From assembly GCA_019671005.1 (NCBI GenBank), contig CM033744.1, positions 14,314,128-14,378,127 of the forward strand: a stretch of 64,000 nucleotides of DNA, in the 5' to 3' direction. This document shows, in pieces, positions 31,740 through 41,567 of the stretch; positions within the stretch are counted from its first letter, which is position 1, and each line of letters starts with the position of its first letter. A program made the translations under genes and the position numbers. Under the pieces are notes generated by a model. The model searched no databases. It was not told where the DNA came from and saw only the letters and a program-made list of their open reading frames with translations. Origin of the DNA: Hibiscus mutabilis (Eukaryota > Streptophyta > Magnoliopsida > Malvales > Malvaceae).

Positions 31740-32661
31740 AAGAACTGCTATCTGGTCTGTCATTGCCCCTCCGAAAGGATATGTCGGCTACTTTTCACCA
31801 CTCTAGGAAAGCAAGTTGTCTGGTTTGTTCATTTCCACTTTGGAAAGATATGCCAATTTATTTTTGCCACTCCGAGAAAGTAAGTTATCTGGCCTATCCA
31901 TTGCCACTTCAGAAGGATATGCCAGTTTGTTTTCGCCACTCCGAGAAAGCAAGTTATCTGGTTTGTCCATTGCCACTTCGGAAAGTTATGCCAGTTTGTT
32001 TTTGCCACTCCGGGAAAGTAAGTTATCTGGTATGTCTGTTGCCACTTCGGAAGGATACGCTAGTTTGTTTTCGCCACTCCAGGAAAGTAAGTTATCTGGT
32101 TTGTCCATTGCCACTCTAGATGGATATGCCAGTTTGTTTTTGCCACTCCAGGAAAGCAAGTTATCTCGTTTGTCCATTGCCACTCTAGAAGGATATGCCA
32201 GTTTGTTTTCGTCACTCCGGGAAAACAAGTTATCTGTTCTATCCATTGCCACTCTGGAAGGATATGCCAGTTTGTTTTCGTCACTCTGGGAAAGGAAATT
32301 ATATGTTCTATCCATTACCACTTCGGAAGGATATGCCAGTTTAATTTTGCCACTCTGGGAAAGCAAGTTATTTGGATTTGTTCGTTGCTTCGGAGGAATG
32401 ATTCGTTTGAAGTTTTGGTTTGTCCATTACCACTCCGGGACGACTTGCCAGCGCTACCCAGTTTGTTTTTGCCACTCTAAAAAAAGTAAGTTATTTAGAT
32501 TTGTTCGCTGCCACTTCGGAGGAATGAGTCGTTTGAATTTTTGGTTTATCCATTGCCACTTCGGGAGGACTTGCCAGCGCAACCCAGTTTGTTTTTGCCA
32601 CTCCGGGAAAGCAAGTTATTTGGATTTGTTCATTGCCGCTTCGGAAGAGCAAATCGTCTAA
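31740..32661 (+). repeat. 69-bp tandem repeat block before the G 3' LTR
   Basis: The phrase CCATTGCCACTTC recurs at 31898, 31967, 32036 and 32105, spacing exactly 69 bp, and continues to about 32360, about nine to ten units in all. Then the unit changes to about 124 bp: TTTGGATTTGTTC at 32371, 32494 and 32619, with an extra GACTTGCCAGCGC segment. Tandem arrays between coding region and 3' LTR are known from Tat/Ogre-type elements and can seed satellites. Confidence 0.85.
31816..32661 (+). CDS. 281-codon repeat ORF of 23-residue units (doubtful gene)
   Basis: Because 69 is a multiple of three, the repeat keeps one frame open for 281 codons. Each unit reads approximately LPLRESKLSGLSIATSEGYA followed by SLF. 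There is no signal peptide or membrane segment. The last third follows the 124-bp unit and is Phe/His/Cys-rich. Other frames on both strands are also partly open for the same reason (31763-32119 plus, 31986-32366 minus), so openness alone is weak evidence. I know no protein with this repeat. It may be a by-product of the DNA repeat. Confidence 0.25.
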   Translation: MSGLFISTLERYANLFLPLRESKLSGLSIATSEGYASLFSPLRESKLSGLSIATSESYASLFLPLRESKLSGMSVATSEGYASLFSPLQESKLSGLSIATLDGYASLFLPLQESKLSRLSIATLEGYASLFSSLRENKLSVLSIATLEGYASLFSSLWERKLYVLSITTSEGYASLILPLWESKLFGFVRCFGGMIRLKFWFVHYHSGTTCQRYPVCFCHSKKSKLFRFVRCHFGGMSRLNFWFIHCHFGRTCQRNPVCFCHSGKASYLDLFIAASEEQIV

Positions 32662-32715
32662 TAGGAAAGTCGGATAAAATTAGTGCTTATGGTCTTTGCT
32701 TTATTCTTGTTCTAC

Positions 32716-32733
32716 AAAGATAAGCAAAGAGGG
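32716..32733 (+). other. Probable purine tract before G 3' LTR
   Basis: AAAGATAAGCAAAGAGGG followed by TCAAC and then TGTAATCACTAA, the proposed LTR start at 32739. The tract is not perfectly adjacent, so the LTR start may be off by a few bases. Confidence 0.45.
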
Positions 32734-33394
32734 TCAACTGTAATCACTAATTTTATCCGGGGTATTAACCCGTTTTTTTATTTTTGTGAATAATGAGCTT
32801 TGGTTATTATTTTATATTACTTAGTATAATTATTGTTATGGCAAAAAAATCAAAAAATAACATTATTATTATACTATATACTACGTTATATGTCATTACG
32901 CTTAAAAAAACCCAAAATACTATTAGTATTATTTCTTTATTTACTATTATCTATTTTATATCACAAAACCCAAAAATATTATTAGTATACACGGTTAGTG
33001 TTATTACAATTATTATGCTGGTTATTACATATTATCATTATATGATATTTTGATTTGAAAAGAAAATGAAATACAAATCAAAAAATATTATTATGAATAT
33101 TTGTTTTAATTATATATTAACATTATTGTTTTTATTACCTCGTTATATTATTATTACTTTATTCGGTTTGTTACTATAATTATTATATTATTATTAAACT
33201 AAAAAAAAACATCAATAGTATTTTAAATAAATAAACAAGGCCCAAGGTTTATTTTTTAACAGTCCATTTTACAAATTAAAGCCCAAAAATAATAATAATT
33301 TACATTTGGCGCACTTGGAGCCCAAATACCCTAAACCTAATCTAATAATAAAAACGCTAATTCCCTTTATTTTTTACGCAGCCGTGTCACAACC

Positions 33395-33417
33395 GTCAGA
33401 TCTAGATCAGATCTGAC
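33395..33417. other. 9-bp inverted repeat in G LTR (GTCAGATCT/AGATCTGAC)
   Basis: GTCAGATCT-AGATC-AGATCTGAC is a perfect inverted repeat with a 5-base spacer, about 370 bp upstream of the TATA box. It could be a binding site for a dimeric factor, or chance. Confidence 0.5.
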
Positions 33418-33784
33418 AGTCCAGAGAGAAGCATGGGAACCCTCCAAAAGATCCATGCGCCCACGCACGACCTTCCTGCTCCTTCACGCGTGCGTGCGGT
33501 GCACGCATGACCCTTCGGATCTCCACAAGCCCACGCGCCTAACGCTTGGACTGCCATTGTTGTCCTTCTCTGACTCCACGTCTGCCGCAACCAGCAGCCC
33601 CCTTCTGGTCCCCTCCTCCTCTCAACAAGCCACATCATTTCATGCAACAAAAACACACAAACATTAGAAAAAGGAGACTAAAACCAGATGCAAAAAAATA
33701 AGCAAATCTTCAGGGGAATTCGGAGGGTCTCAGAGGAAATTTAACACCAATTTATTTTCTTTTTTCTCCTATGTAACTCTCGGT

Positions 33785-33791
33785 TATAAAA
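33785..33791 (+). promoter_or_regulatory. TATA box of G right LTR (TATAAAA)
   Basis: TATAAAA about 1.05 kb into the LTR, downstream of a CT-rich stretch. The left LTR lacks this region altogether, so only the 3' LTR keeps a plausible promoter, and it would drive transcription outwards into B. Confidence 0.45.
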
Positions 33792-36524
33792 CCGAACAGA
33801 CATATTGTAACAACCAATTTTGGGAAGCAATACAAAAAAAGCAAGCACCTTTTGAGGTATCTTTTCCTTTCGATATGCATGCATAATGATAAAAAAATAT
33901 AGCGTTGAGCTTTTACCTCCGGTCTGATGACCGTTCGGCTTTCATTCGCCTTTCGCTGGTAACAAACCCTTGGCCCTTAGGCTGATAGTTGTGAGCCGGT
34001 GATAGGTTGATGGCCGTTTCACCGAAAAAGGGGAGGGTTTTTCGAATCTGTTTTCAAGGATCTAGGGTAGAGCTTTGCTTTTTGGGTAAATCGAAGCTCG
34101 AATTTGTGTTATGAGTGAAAAGAGAAAGCCTTTTGGCTTGTTTTGGTTTCACCGGCCGTCGTGGCGGAGGGACGCCGATTTCTAGTTTTTCTTACCTAAT
34201 GAACAGCGGCATTCATCAGGGCTGGGGAAAAAAGGTGGAGCATTTGGGAGGATTTTTAAGAAAATGAACCAAAATTTCTATTTTCAGCAAAAACTTGGGC
34301 TTTATACTTGTTTCAATAAAAACTAAATGGGTTATTTGCCTTTTAAAACCTTCTGTCCCATCTTATTCGCACTCAAAAGGGTTTTCGCATTCTTAAAATA
34401 CATCCCAGGTCCCTCATGATTTTTCTAAAATTTCAATTTCGTCCTAATTTCCACCTTAATCAGGTTTTAGATGGATTAATTAGTCTTAAACCCTTCCGTG
34501 TTCTTAAATTACTCGCCCCAAGCCATTATGTCTTTTAAAATTACCCCATAGGTGCTGTTAACTCTTATCCGCATTTAATTTGGTCACTGTCTTTAATTTA
34601 ATACCTTTTAAAGGGATTAATAACCCTTTTAGTCCTTTTTTTAATCTCCCCTAATTTGTTTCTTTCCAGTGTTTAAATTACCCCTTTGTACCTCTTGTTT
34701 TTTTTGTTTCATTCATTTTAACCCTTGCATGCATATTCATTTTTTGTCCTTTATTTCGTTTCATTTATGTTTTAGTCCTTTCTGTATTTAAATGCTACCT
34801 TCATTTATTTGTGCGGGTTGTGTGCCTTATATTCAAAATGTTTCGTATTCGTTCTTATTTATATCACATATGATGCTTTTCTTATATGTTGTACATAATT
34901 TTATTTTATAGTATGTATTACATGTTGTCCAAATTTATACATCTATATATATGTGTTTTATACTAAATTATTAGTTATATACACGTTGCTTTTTACATGC
35001 TATATGGTTTCTACATTGTTTTTCCCTCTTACGTAATATATAAATATATAATATGTGGTGCTTTTATGCATAATGTGAATATGTGTTAATACGTATATAT
35101 GTGTTAGGTTTGTAAAAGAGTAATATGAGTATATTATTGTGTAGTAAATGTACGTACGGTATGTTTTTTGTATGCTACGTCTTACATAAAGTTTTATGTC
35201 TTTTTTTGTGTATGTGTTAAATCTTTGTCCGGGTTTAATTTTGCTTTTTTTATTTGTGTTTTATTTGGGTAGGCCTTTTAGGGATAGTTTAGGTTTTATG
35301 ATTTAATTTATTTAATTAAAATTATGTGCCCGTTTTATTGGGACATAATTTGAATTAATTAAATTAATTTTAGAATTGGAGCCCTAGTTAGATCATAAGT
35401 TCGAATCAATTTAATCCATTTAAATTTGTCCTTGGCTCATTGAGGTAAATGTTAAATGTATTAAATTGGTTGAACAATTCTTAATTATTTTAGGGATAAA
35501 TTTGAAATTTAACATAGCTCACCTAATTTAAATCATAATTAATTAATTCGAATAATTTTAAATAGAATCCTTGTCCCATTGGGATTCTAGTTTAAAATTA
35601 ATCAAATTAATTGTTGTGATTTTAAGATAATCGATAAAATATTAGGGTTTTTTTTAGCTTTTTAGGATTTAATTAATTTAGGACTAATATTAGACTAACC
35701 TAGTTAATAATTAGGACGCTAATTAATTCCCAATAATTTGGGCCTTTTTAGGTTAGGACTTTAGTGGGCCTAGCGCTTTAATTTTATGTCTTTCTATGTC
35801 ATGCATTTTAACTGTCATTCATTAGACCTTTAATTGCACATGCATGTAATTAATTAACTTAAATCATAAAAATGAGGTAGTTATTAATTCGGATATTTGT
35901 GTCGTAACAGTCCTGGCTCAATGGATGTTGACCAAATATTTGGATTAATTATTACCGTCTGAAGGTAAATTTTAAAATGAATTAAAATTTGACAAGTCAT
36001 ACCATCATCCTTAACTGCTTGCATCATGCGTAAAGGTGATGAACGGAGTTCGAACCATAAATTAACACTGCAGTCGGGCTTATTCGATGTCGGTTTAATC
36101 TATGGTCCGAGGTATCGTCACTTTTATATTTAAATGTTTAATTAATTCAAATTCACCAATTTGACAAAGCCCTTCTAATTAAAGTCTAAATTTAATCGTG
36201 AACAATTTAATTAAATTCAATTTGAATTTCGATAATTTCCATCAATTAAAAGTAACATATATTTTGGTACCGATTTTCGGGCGTGATGGGGGTGCTAATC
36301 CTTCCCCTCACGTAACCAACTCCCAAACGCGCTTTTTTGAACGAACCTCTGGTTTTATGGTGTCCGACCTACCTTAGTGGCCGGTGGCAACTGCAAGTCT
36401 TTTCGTCTTTCAAATATACGAGTTTTAAAGAATTTCCCATTTTCCAAATACTTTCAAAATAAAAGGAACCCGATTACTCCTTTTTTAGTGATTTATTCGA
36501 CTAATCAAAAAGGAGGTCGCTACA

Positions 36525-37593
36525 GATGTTCGAATGTAATGTATACATATATACATGGATTTTTCGAATTATAAACTACCCATGTATATATGTACATGAT
36601 TGGTTAGAATGCTTTGACATATAATGGATAGTTCCTTGATCAAATCTATAGCCACACATGTCTTGAGATGCCATGTTGATAATTTATGTGTCAAGTAAAA
36701 CATGTTTAAGAAATGCTAAGTTGGAAAAACTTGTGGCTTTATTGCTTTACGTTCAACCAAATTGATATTTAATCAAATCTTGCTAGATTTTGGTGAAAGA
36801 ATAGAAGTAGATTATATAACAATTAATACATACCTACAGTTAATTAAGCTAGCTCACTAAGTGTTGGCTTAATCTATTCTTTCACCTATTTTTTAGGTTA
36901 AAGCTTTGTTTGTGCTTACTTTTGGGAGCTTGGACTAGATCACAAGTACAAGGGTGTATGTTGTAAGCTTGTTTTAAATACTCCTAGATGGTGGCACACG
37001 GTTTCGTATATATGCATAATGCATTTTGATCGTTATTTTGGTCTCATGGACATGTAAATATTAAGGTAGTAGATGTCTTGTAAAAAGGGGCCCTAATAGG
37101 TTTTCATATTGCTTGCTTACGAAGTTATGGTAATTTGATAATTATGGCATGTTTAATTGTGTAATGCAAATGATATAGGAATGAGGTCATGTTTGATCTA
37201 AGTTTAATATACTTTGATCATAATGTTTTGAGTAGGAAGATTGTTGGTGTCTAAAGTTTTGCTTTGATAGTTTGACATTCTACCAAATAAATTCTAACGA
37301 ATCTTAGAACCTGCTTAATGTGGCCGAACCTTATGATCCATGATATATCTAAATCTTGCTCTAAACATCGATTTTAGACATGATGATTTTTTTAATGAAT
37401 AAACAAAATATATGAACTAGGGTCAGTTCTTACAAAGGGTTATATAGTTTCATGTCAATAAAAGTTTAAGGATCTAGATTTTTGCTAATGACTGAAAGGT
37501 TTTAATTGATTCTTGAAAACGAAGTTAATTTTTTACAATTTTCTCATATTACTACTTGGAGATAGTAAGACATGGTAGTATGTATGATAGTAG
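36525..37593 (+). repeat. B 5' LTR, segment 2
   Basis: GATGTTCGAATGTAATG at 36525 resumes B's LTR at the base matching 62525, and the segment follows the 3' LTR to about 63586. By eye about 6-7 percent of bases differ. It contains the weak hairpin TAAG-TGTTGG-CTTA at 36858-36871 after GCTCAC. The last five bases (AGTAG, 37589-37593) are the target duplication of F. No genes. Confidence 0.85.
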
Positions 37594-38421
37594 TGTAACA
37601 CCCCTTTCCCCGGGTTAGTAGCAAACCGGTTCGGGAGCGTTACCAAACACATTACAAGCAAGAACGAGGCACGAAAAGGTTAACTCATCCCTATTAGATG
37701 AGTTACTTAACTAGCAAGCGACCAAGCATTTATAACTTAACATGTAAGCAATCTCATATTTTGTTTACAAGACATTATAGGTTACCAAACAATTCAATTA
37801 ACATCATCATACAACCAACATTCGAATAACCTAAGTGAGCAAACATGCTTCCATTTCATTTCACTGTTCCTTATATTGATACATGTAACATTTCATACAT
37901 AAATTTACTAGACATGATCATTTGTACATACCTTATCTCCAAGCAACCCATATGCCAAGCCTTACCATTCAACATTTACCATACAAACTTATAAAAACAC
38001 ATACAACATGGTATGTTCACACAAGTGACTATATTATCTCACAAGTCATTAGAATAGCATGATAGTCTAGACCAATTACTTTGAACATTCAATATATTTA
38101 TATATATACCCATAAGCGCAGCAAAAATACTTTTCCTTTACATAATTTTTGAGTCCATTACTCGATTCACATTATCAACCAAGTTCATAACATGATAAGC
38201 CCATTCAAGAACATATATATACAAGTTTCAAGTATTCAAAATGCATGCACAAGTTCAATATATACAATCTAAGTGCCACCAACTAGGGGAGTACAAAACA
38301 AGTATGAACCATACTTTAGCTATGCTTGTGCCTTGCTTCGAGCTCAAGAAATCAGGCTTCAGGATCAAGCAATGATCGAATCCTTTATCCTGTGGTTGGG
38401 AAGAATGAAAGCAATAGTGGT

Positions 38422-38446
38422 AAGTACAAGAATGTACCTAGTGAGG
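38422..38446 (-). other. LTR hairpin of F after CTCAC
   Basis: On the minus strand CTCACT is followed by AGGTACA-TTCT-TGTACTT, seven pairs including one G-U. The arms differ in sequence from those in A, C and D, but the position after CTCAC is the same. Confidence 0.6.
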
Positions 38447-38580
38447 TAGTAACTAGTTCTAACCAATTGTTATATCAAGTTAAGTGTCAATTAGACAAGA
38501 ATGATCCTAACTAAGGATTTCAAAGCATTCGATTAACATAAGAAGCAAAAGACAGTAATTCATACTTATATTACAAGAAA

Positions 38581-38706
38581 TCAAGCAATTCATGCTTACA
38601 TAACAAGTGGTAAGGCTATTCATGGTTACATGACAAGTAATCAAGCAATTCATGTTTACATAACAAGTAGTCAAGGTATTCATGGTTACATGACAAGTAA
38701 TCAAGA
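38581..38706. repeat. 60-bp tandem repeat (30-bp half-units) in F
   Basis: TCAAGCAATTCATGCTTACA at 38581 recurs at 38641, exactly 60 bp on, with a partial third at 38701. Each unit is two 30-bp halves ending in ACAAGTA. On the minus strand it is rich in CATGAAT, matching the CATG-rich arrays that precede the hairpin in other families. Confidence 0.8.
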
Positions 38707-41154
38707 AACTCACACTTATTAGATCATTTATATTCTTTTAACACAATCCTTGGTTCATAGTTTGTCTAGGTAATCAAGTCACCAACCAACTGTCACCACA
38801 AGATGTACCGTAGTACTGGTCAACCCTTGCCAAAGACCACATACGTACCCTTCGTCTGTCACCAATTAGGGGCCTTAGCCCTGGACCGTAGTCCACCCTG
38901 ACACAATGAGCTCTAGACTCTAAGGCATGCCCTTCTACCTATTCAACTAGAAACCAAGGTTGTTTGATTACACTTCATTTATTCAAGGATTTTCAAGCTT
39001 TTCAAGTTCAAGATCATGTATCATTCAAGAATCAATTCAAGCAAGGTATAGCAATATCATGCTTTAGCCTTTAGGCCAATTGAGCCTTAGCTCTTCAACT
39101 ACTTTTCACATTTTAAAGTGTTTCATGCTCAAGGTAAGATAATTCATGTTCAATGATCACATTCAAGCAAGCATTCGATGGTTCACACCCAAGGCATCAA
39201 GAATCAAGCATTTGTTTTCACTTTTCTTTCTAATTAATTTATCAATTTGCATGCTATTACTTATTCACAAATTTAGTTTAGTCCAATCTTCCCTTTTATT
39301 CATATTCAAGTTAAATTAAGCTCATTATCATGGCATATCAATACCAAGAAGGTAGTCATGCATATTTGGTTAGGACCTAAGTCCTAACCCTATTGTAAAC
39401 TACACTCACAATACTCTAAGCTAGCTTATTTGTCTTGTATCCAAATCCCCTTGTTTTTAGCTTTCGAATGCCCCACTCTCTCTTCCTCCACAAGATTTAC
39501 TCCTTGCTCTAACAATTCATACAAGTAATTACATGTCAAACAAGGTACATTGAGCATAATAATTACCCATCTCAAGCAGTCAAATATGTTTACACAATCA
39601 CTTAACATGACAACAATATTCATATATTTCATGTAAGAAACAAGCAGCATATTCATATATATACATTAATGGACATTACTACAATTGTTTACATTCCAAT
39701 TTGGGCAAAACAGGGTAGTAACCAAACAGTTTACAAAACTGTCCAAGACATCTAAATTGTTGCTGCCAGGCAGTAAGTGCACTACTTACTTAAACGTGCA
39801 TAACTTTCATTCCGTATGTCGAAATTTCAATTGGTTTACACTGTTGAAAAGCTAACTTGTTTTTATTTTTAACCATATAGGCCTTGCGTTTTAGTTCTTT
39901 GCCAACTAATACAGTTTTTAGCTTAAAGACAGAGCAATTTACAACACTGGACAATTTGCATTGTCCCAAGTGTTTCTTCTCTACAATTCATTCTACAATC
40001 CAGAATTCAGTTCTGTTTTCTCCTAATGAATTTAGACATGTTAAGGCACAGTCCATAAAATTTCCAGCCTTAAATTCCCTTTTATACAATTTATGGTGAT
40101 TTTTCAAAGTTACTGCCCATAACAGAGTATTCTGGGCAGATTACACTAGTTTAAGTTTCTAGCTTCATAATTCCTCTAAACAAGATTCTAACAATGTAAT
40201 TCAACTTATTTTCATGTTCTTACATGTCTAGGTCAGTCTAATTCACCTATCAATGTGATTATAATAGGGCATTATAGTGCTATGTTCAATTTGATCTATT
40301 TGATCAACAATATTCCTCTAATTCACCATTTGAGCAGTCTATTACCTAGCTTTAACTAATCCAATTATATGAATTCATTTTCCAACAAGCTATTTACTCT
40401 ATTCAAGTCTCAATTCACTTAGAAATGTGATCAAAATAGGGAAGCATGTACAATTAATCATGTTTACACATTTCAACTAGCAAAACAGTCCTTATCCTCA
40501 ATTTCCAGCAACCATACACATTTCCTTAGCAATTTGATCAAAGCTCAAGAGAAAAAACATACAAAAATTGCTTTCTATGAACTACAAATTCATTGCATGA
40601 ATCCTTCAATTCAAGCTAAACAATTACTCATGAGAAGACTCTAAATTGAACTCTAAGATGACCTTAAATTATAAAACAAGAAGAAGAACGCTTACATCTC
40701 TTTAGGCTATTCAAATCTAAAATTTTAGAAGCTTTTCATGACTAAGTTGATCTTGATTTCCAAGATGAACACACTCCCTCCTTCCCTCTTTCATTCGGTA
40801 TCTTTTTGGGGGAAGAATAAAGATGATAGTCAATCCATTTGATCTCTCTCCAAACCGACACCTCACTCATTCAATCCACATGTTAAAGTCTATTAGCCAC
40901 CTATACAAGTCCTTTTAATTATCTAAAATTTACATGCAATCACATAAGTTTTCACATTGTTAAATTCTACCCTTTACAAACTGGTTACTATTTTAAGCAA
41001 CCATCATGCTTTGGCCCTTCTTGTTTAGCCATCAATTTCTTTTTGATTCAATTTATTCCCAAAGCTTTAATAATTAAATCTATGAATCTCAATTTAGATT
41101 AAAAAAACATTCAGAGTAACTATGTACTTTTAACTCGATATTTGGGGTATTACA

Positions 41155-41552
41155 AGTAGTCACTTGAACTCTAGCTTTTCTTCTAAATATGAGTTAAGGA
41201 AAACTAAAGTTTCGAATGTGAAAAGAAATAAGCTAAGTTAAATTAGAGCATGTTTTGAGTTTTGATTCATGGATTGATAAAGTCTAATAATTTGTTTAAT
41301 GTTTGGTTTCATGATGGTCCATCTTTGCATAAGGTGTATGTCTATGTTAAGTTATGAATAATCTTAATGAATCAACAAGTTATTTAAAAGATTAATTCCA
41401 AGGTAGTTATGATATTAGTGATGAATCATAGCCTTGTCTTGCCTTTAGGAAATTAGATAAGGGCTTTCTTATGTAAGCCAATGTTATTTGTTTGTTTGTT
41501 TAGTAACACTACCTAGTTCGGTTTTTCTTCTAAGCTGATTGAGGGTGTTATA
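41155..41552 (+). repeat. B 5' LTR, segment 3 (LTR end)
   Basis: Begins with the second AGTAG of F's target duplication and follows 63593-63996 to the end GGGTGTTATA. About 7 percent of bases differ by eye, with small indels. No genes. Confidence 0.85.
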
Positions 41553-41555
41553 ATT

Positions 41556-41567
41556 TGGTATCAGAGC
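41556..41567 (+). other. B primer-binding site (initiator tRNA-Met)
   Basis: TGGTATCAGAGC lies three bases after the LTR end. It is an exact copy of the usual plant initiator tRNA-Met complement and the best-preserved primer site in the window. Confidence 0.8.

Larger units (their letters stand above)
23699..36524 (+). mobile_element. Non-autonomous Tat-type LTR element G (gag only)
   Basis: Direct repeats 23699-25041 and 35186-36524 are the 3' parts of the two LTRs, roughly 5 percent different by eye. The full right LTR probably starts at 32739 (TGTAATCACTAATTT after a purine-rich run) and ends GGTCGCTACA, giving 3.79 kb. The left LTR has lost its first 2.4 kb. The internal 7.7 kb carries a primer site TTGGCGAC, gag-like frames and a tandem repeat block before the 3' LTR, but no protease, RT or integrase motif. 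That layout fits non-autonomous gag-bearing elements (sometimes called TR-GAG) or a pol-deleted Tat/Ogre relative. Its right end joins B LTR sequence at the base matching 62525. Its left end joins E with no shared target duplication. Confidence 0.7.
32739..36524 (+). repeat. G right LTR, 3.79 kb
   Basis: Runs from TGTAATCACTAATTT to GGTCGCTACA. The first 600 bp are extremely AT-rich (ATTATTATTA runs at 32850-33200), followed by a GC-rich island (33370-33620) with a 9-bp inverted repeat, then a TATA box at 33785. The last 1.34 kb matches the left LTR. ORFs at 33402-33667 on both strands reflect the GC-rich island and are not supported as genes. Confidence 0.7.
37594..41154 (-). mobile_element. 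Solo LTR F, 3.56 kb, target duplication AGTAG
   Basis: Starts TGTAACACCCCTTTCC and ends GGGGTATTACA, flanked by AGTAG at 37589-37593 and 41155-41159. The uninterrupted site in B's 3' LTR lies at about 63586-63597. Read on the minus strand it opens TGTAATACCCCAAATATCG, close to B's own LTR start. It also shares the GGGTGGACTACGGTCC phrase with B (minus strand near 38890; plus strand near 61713). It therefore belongs to a family related to B. No internal region, primer site or pol is present. The several short ORFs (38326, 38507, 39426, 39884) have no domains. Confidence 0.85.

Noticed and set aside
31986..32366. 126-codon ORF on the minus strand across the 69-bp repeat
   Set aside because: A shadow of the period divisible by three, and several frames are open for the same reason.
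33402..33667. Overlapping ORFs on both strands in a GC-rich patch
   Set aside because: They lie in the U3 part of the G LTR upstream of the TATA box, have no domain and follow from the local base composition.
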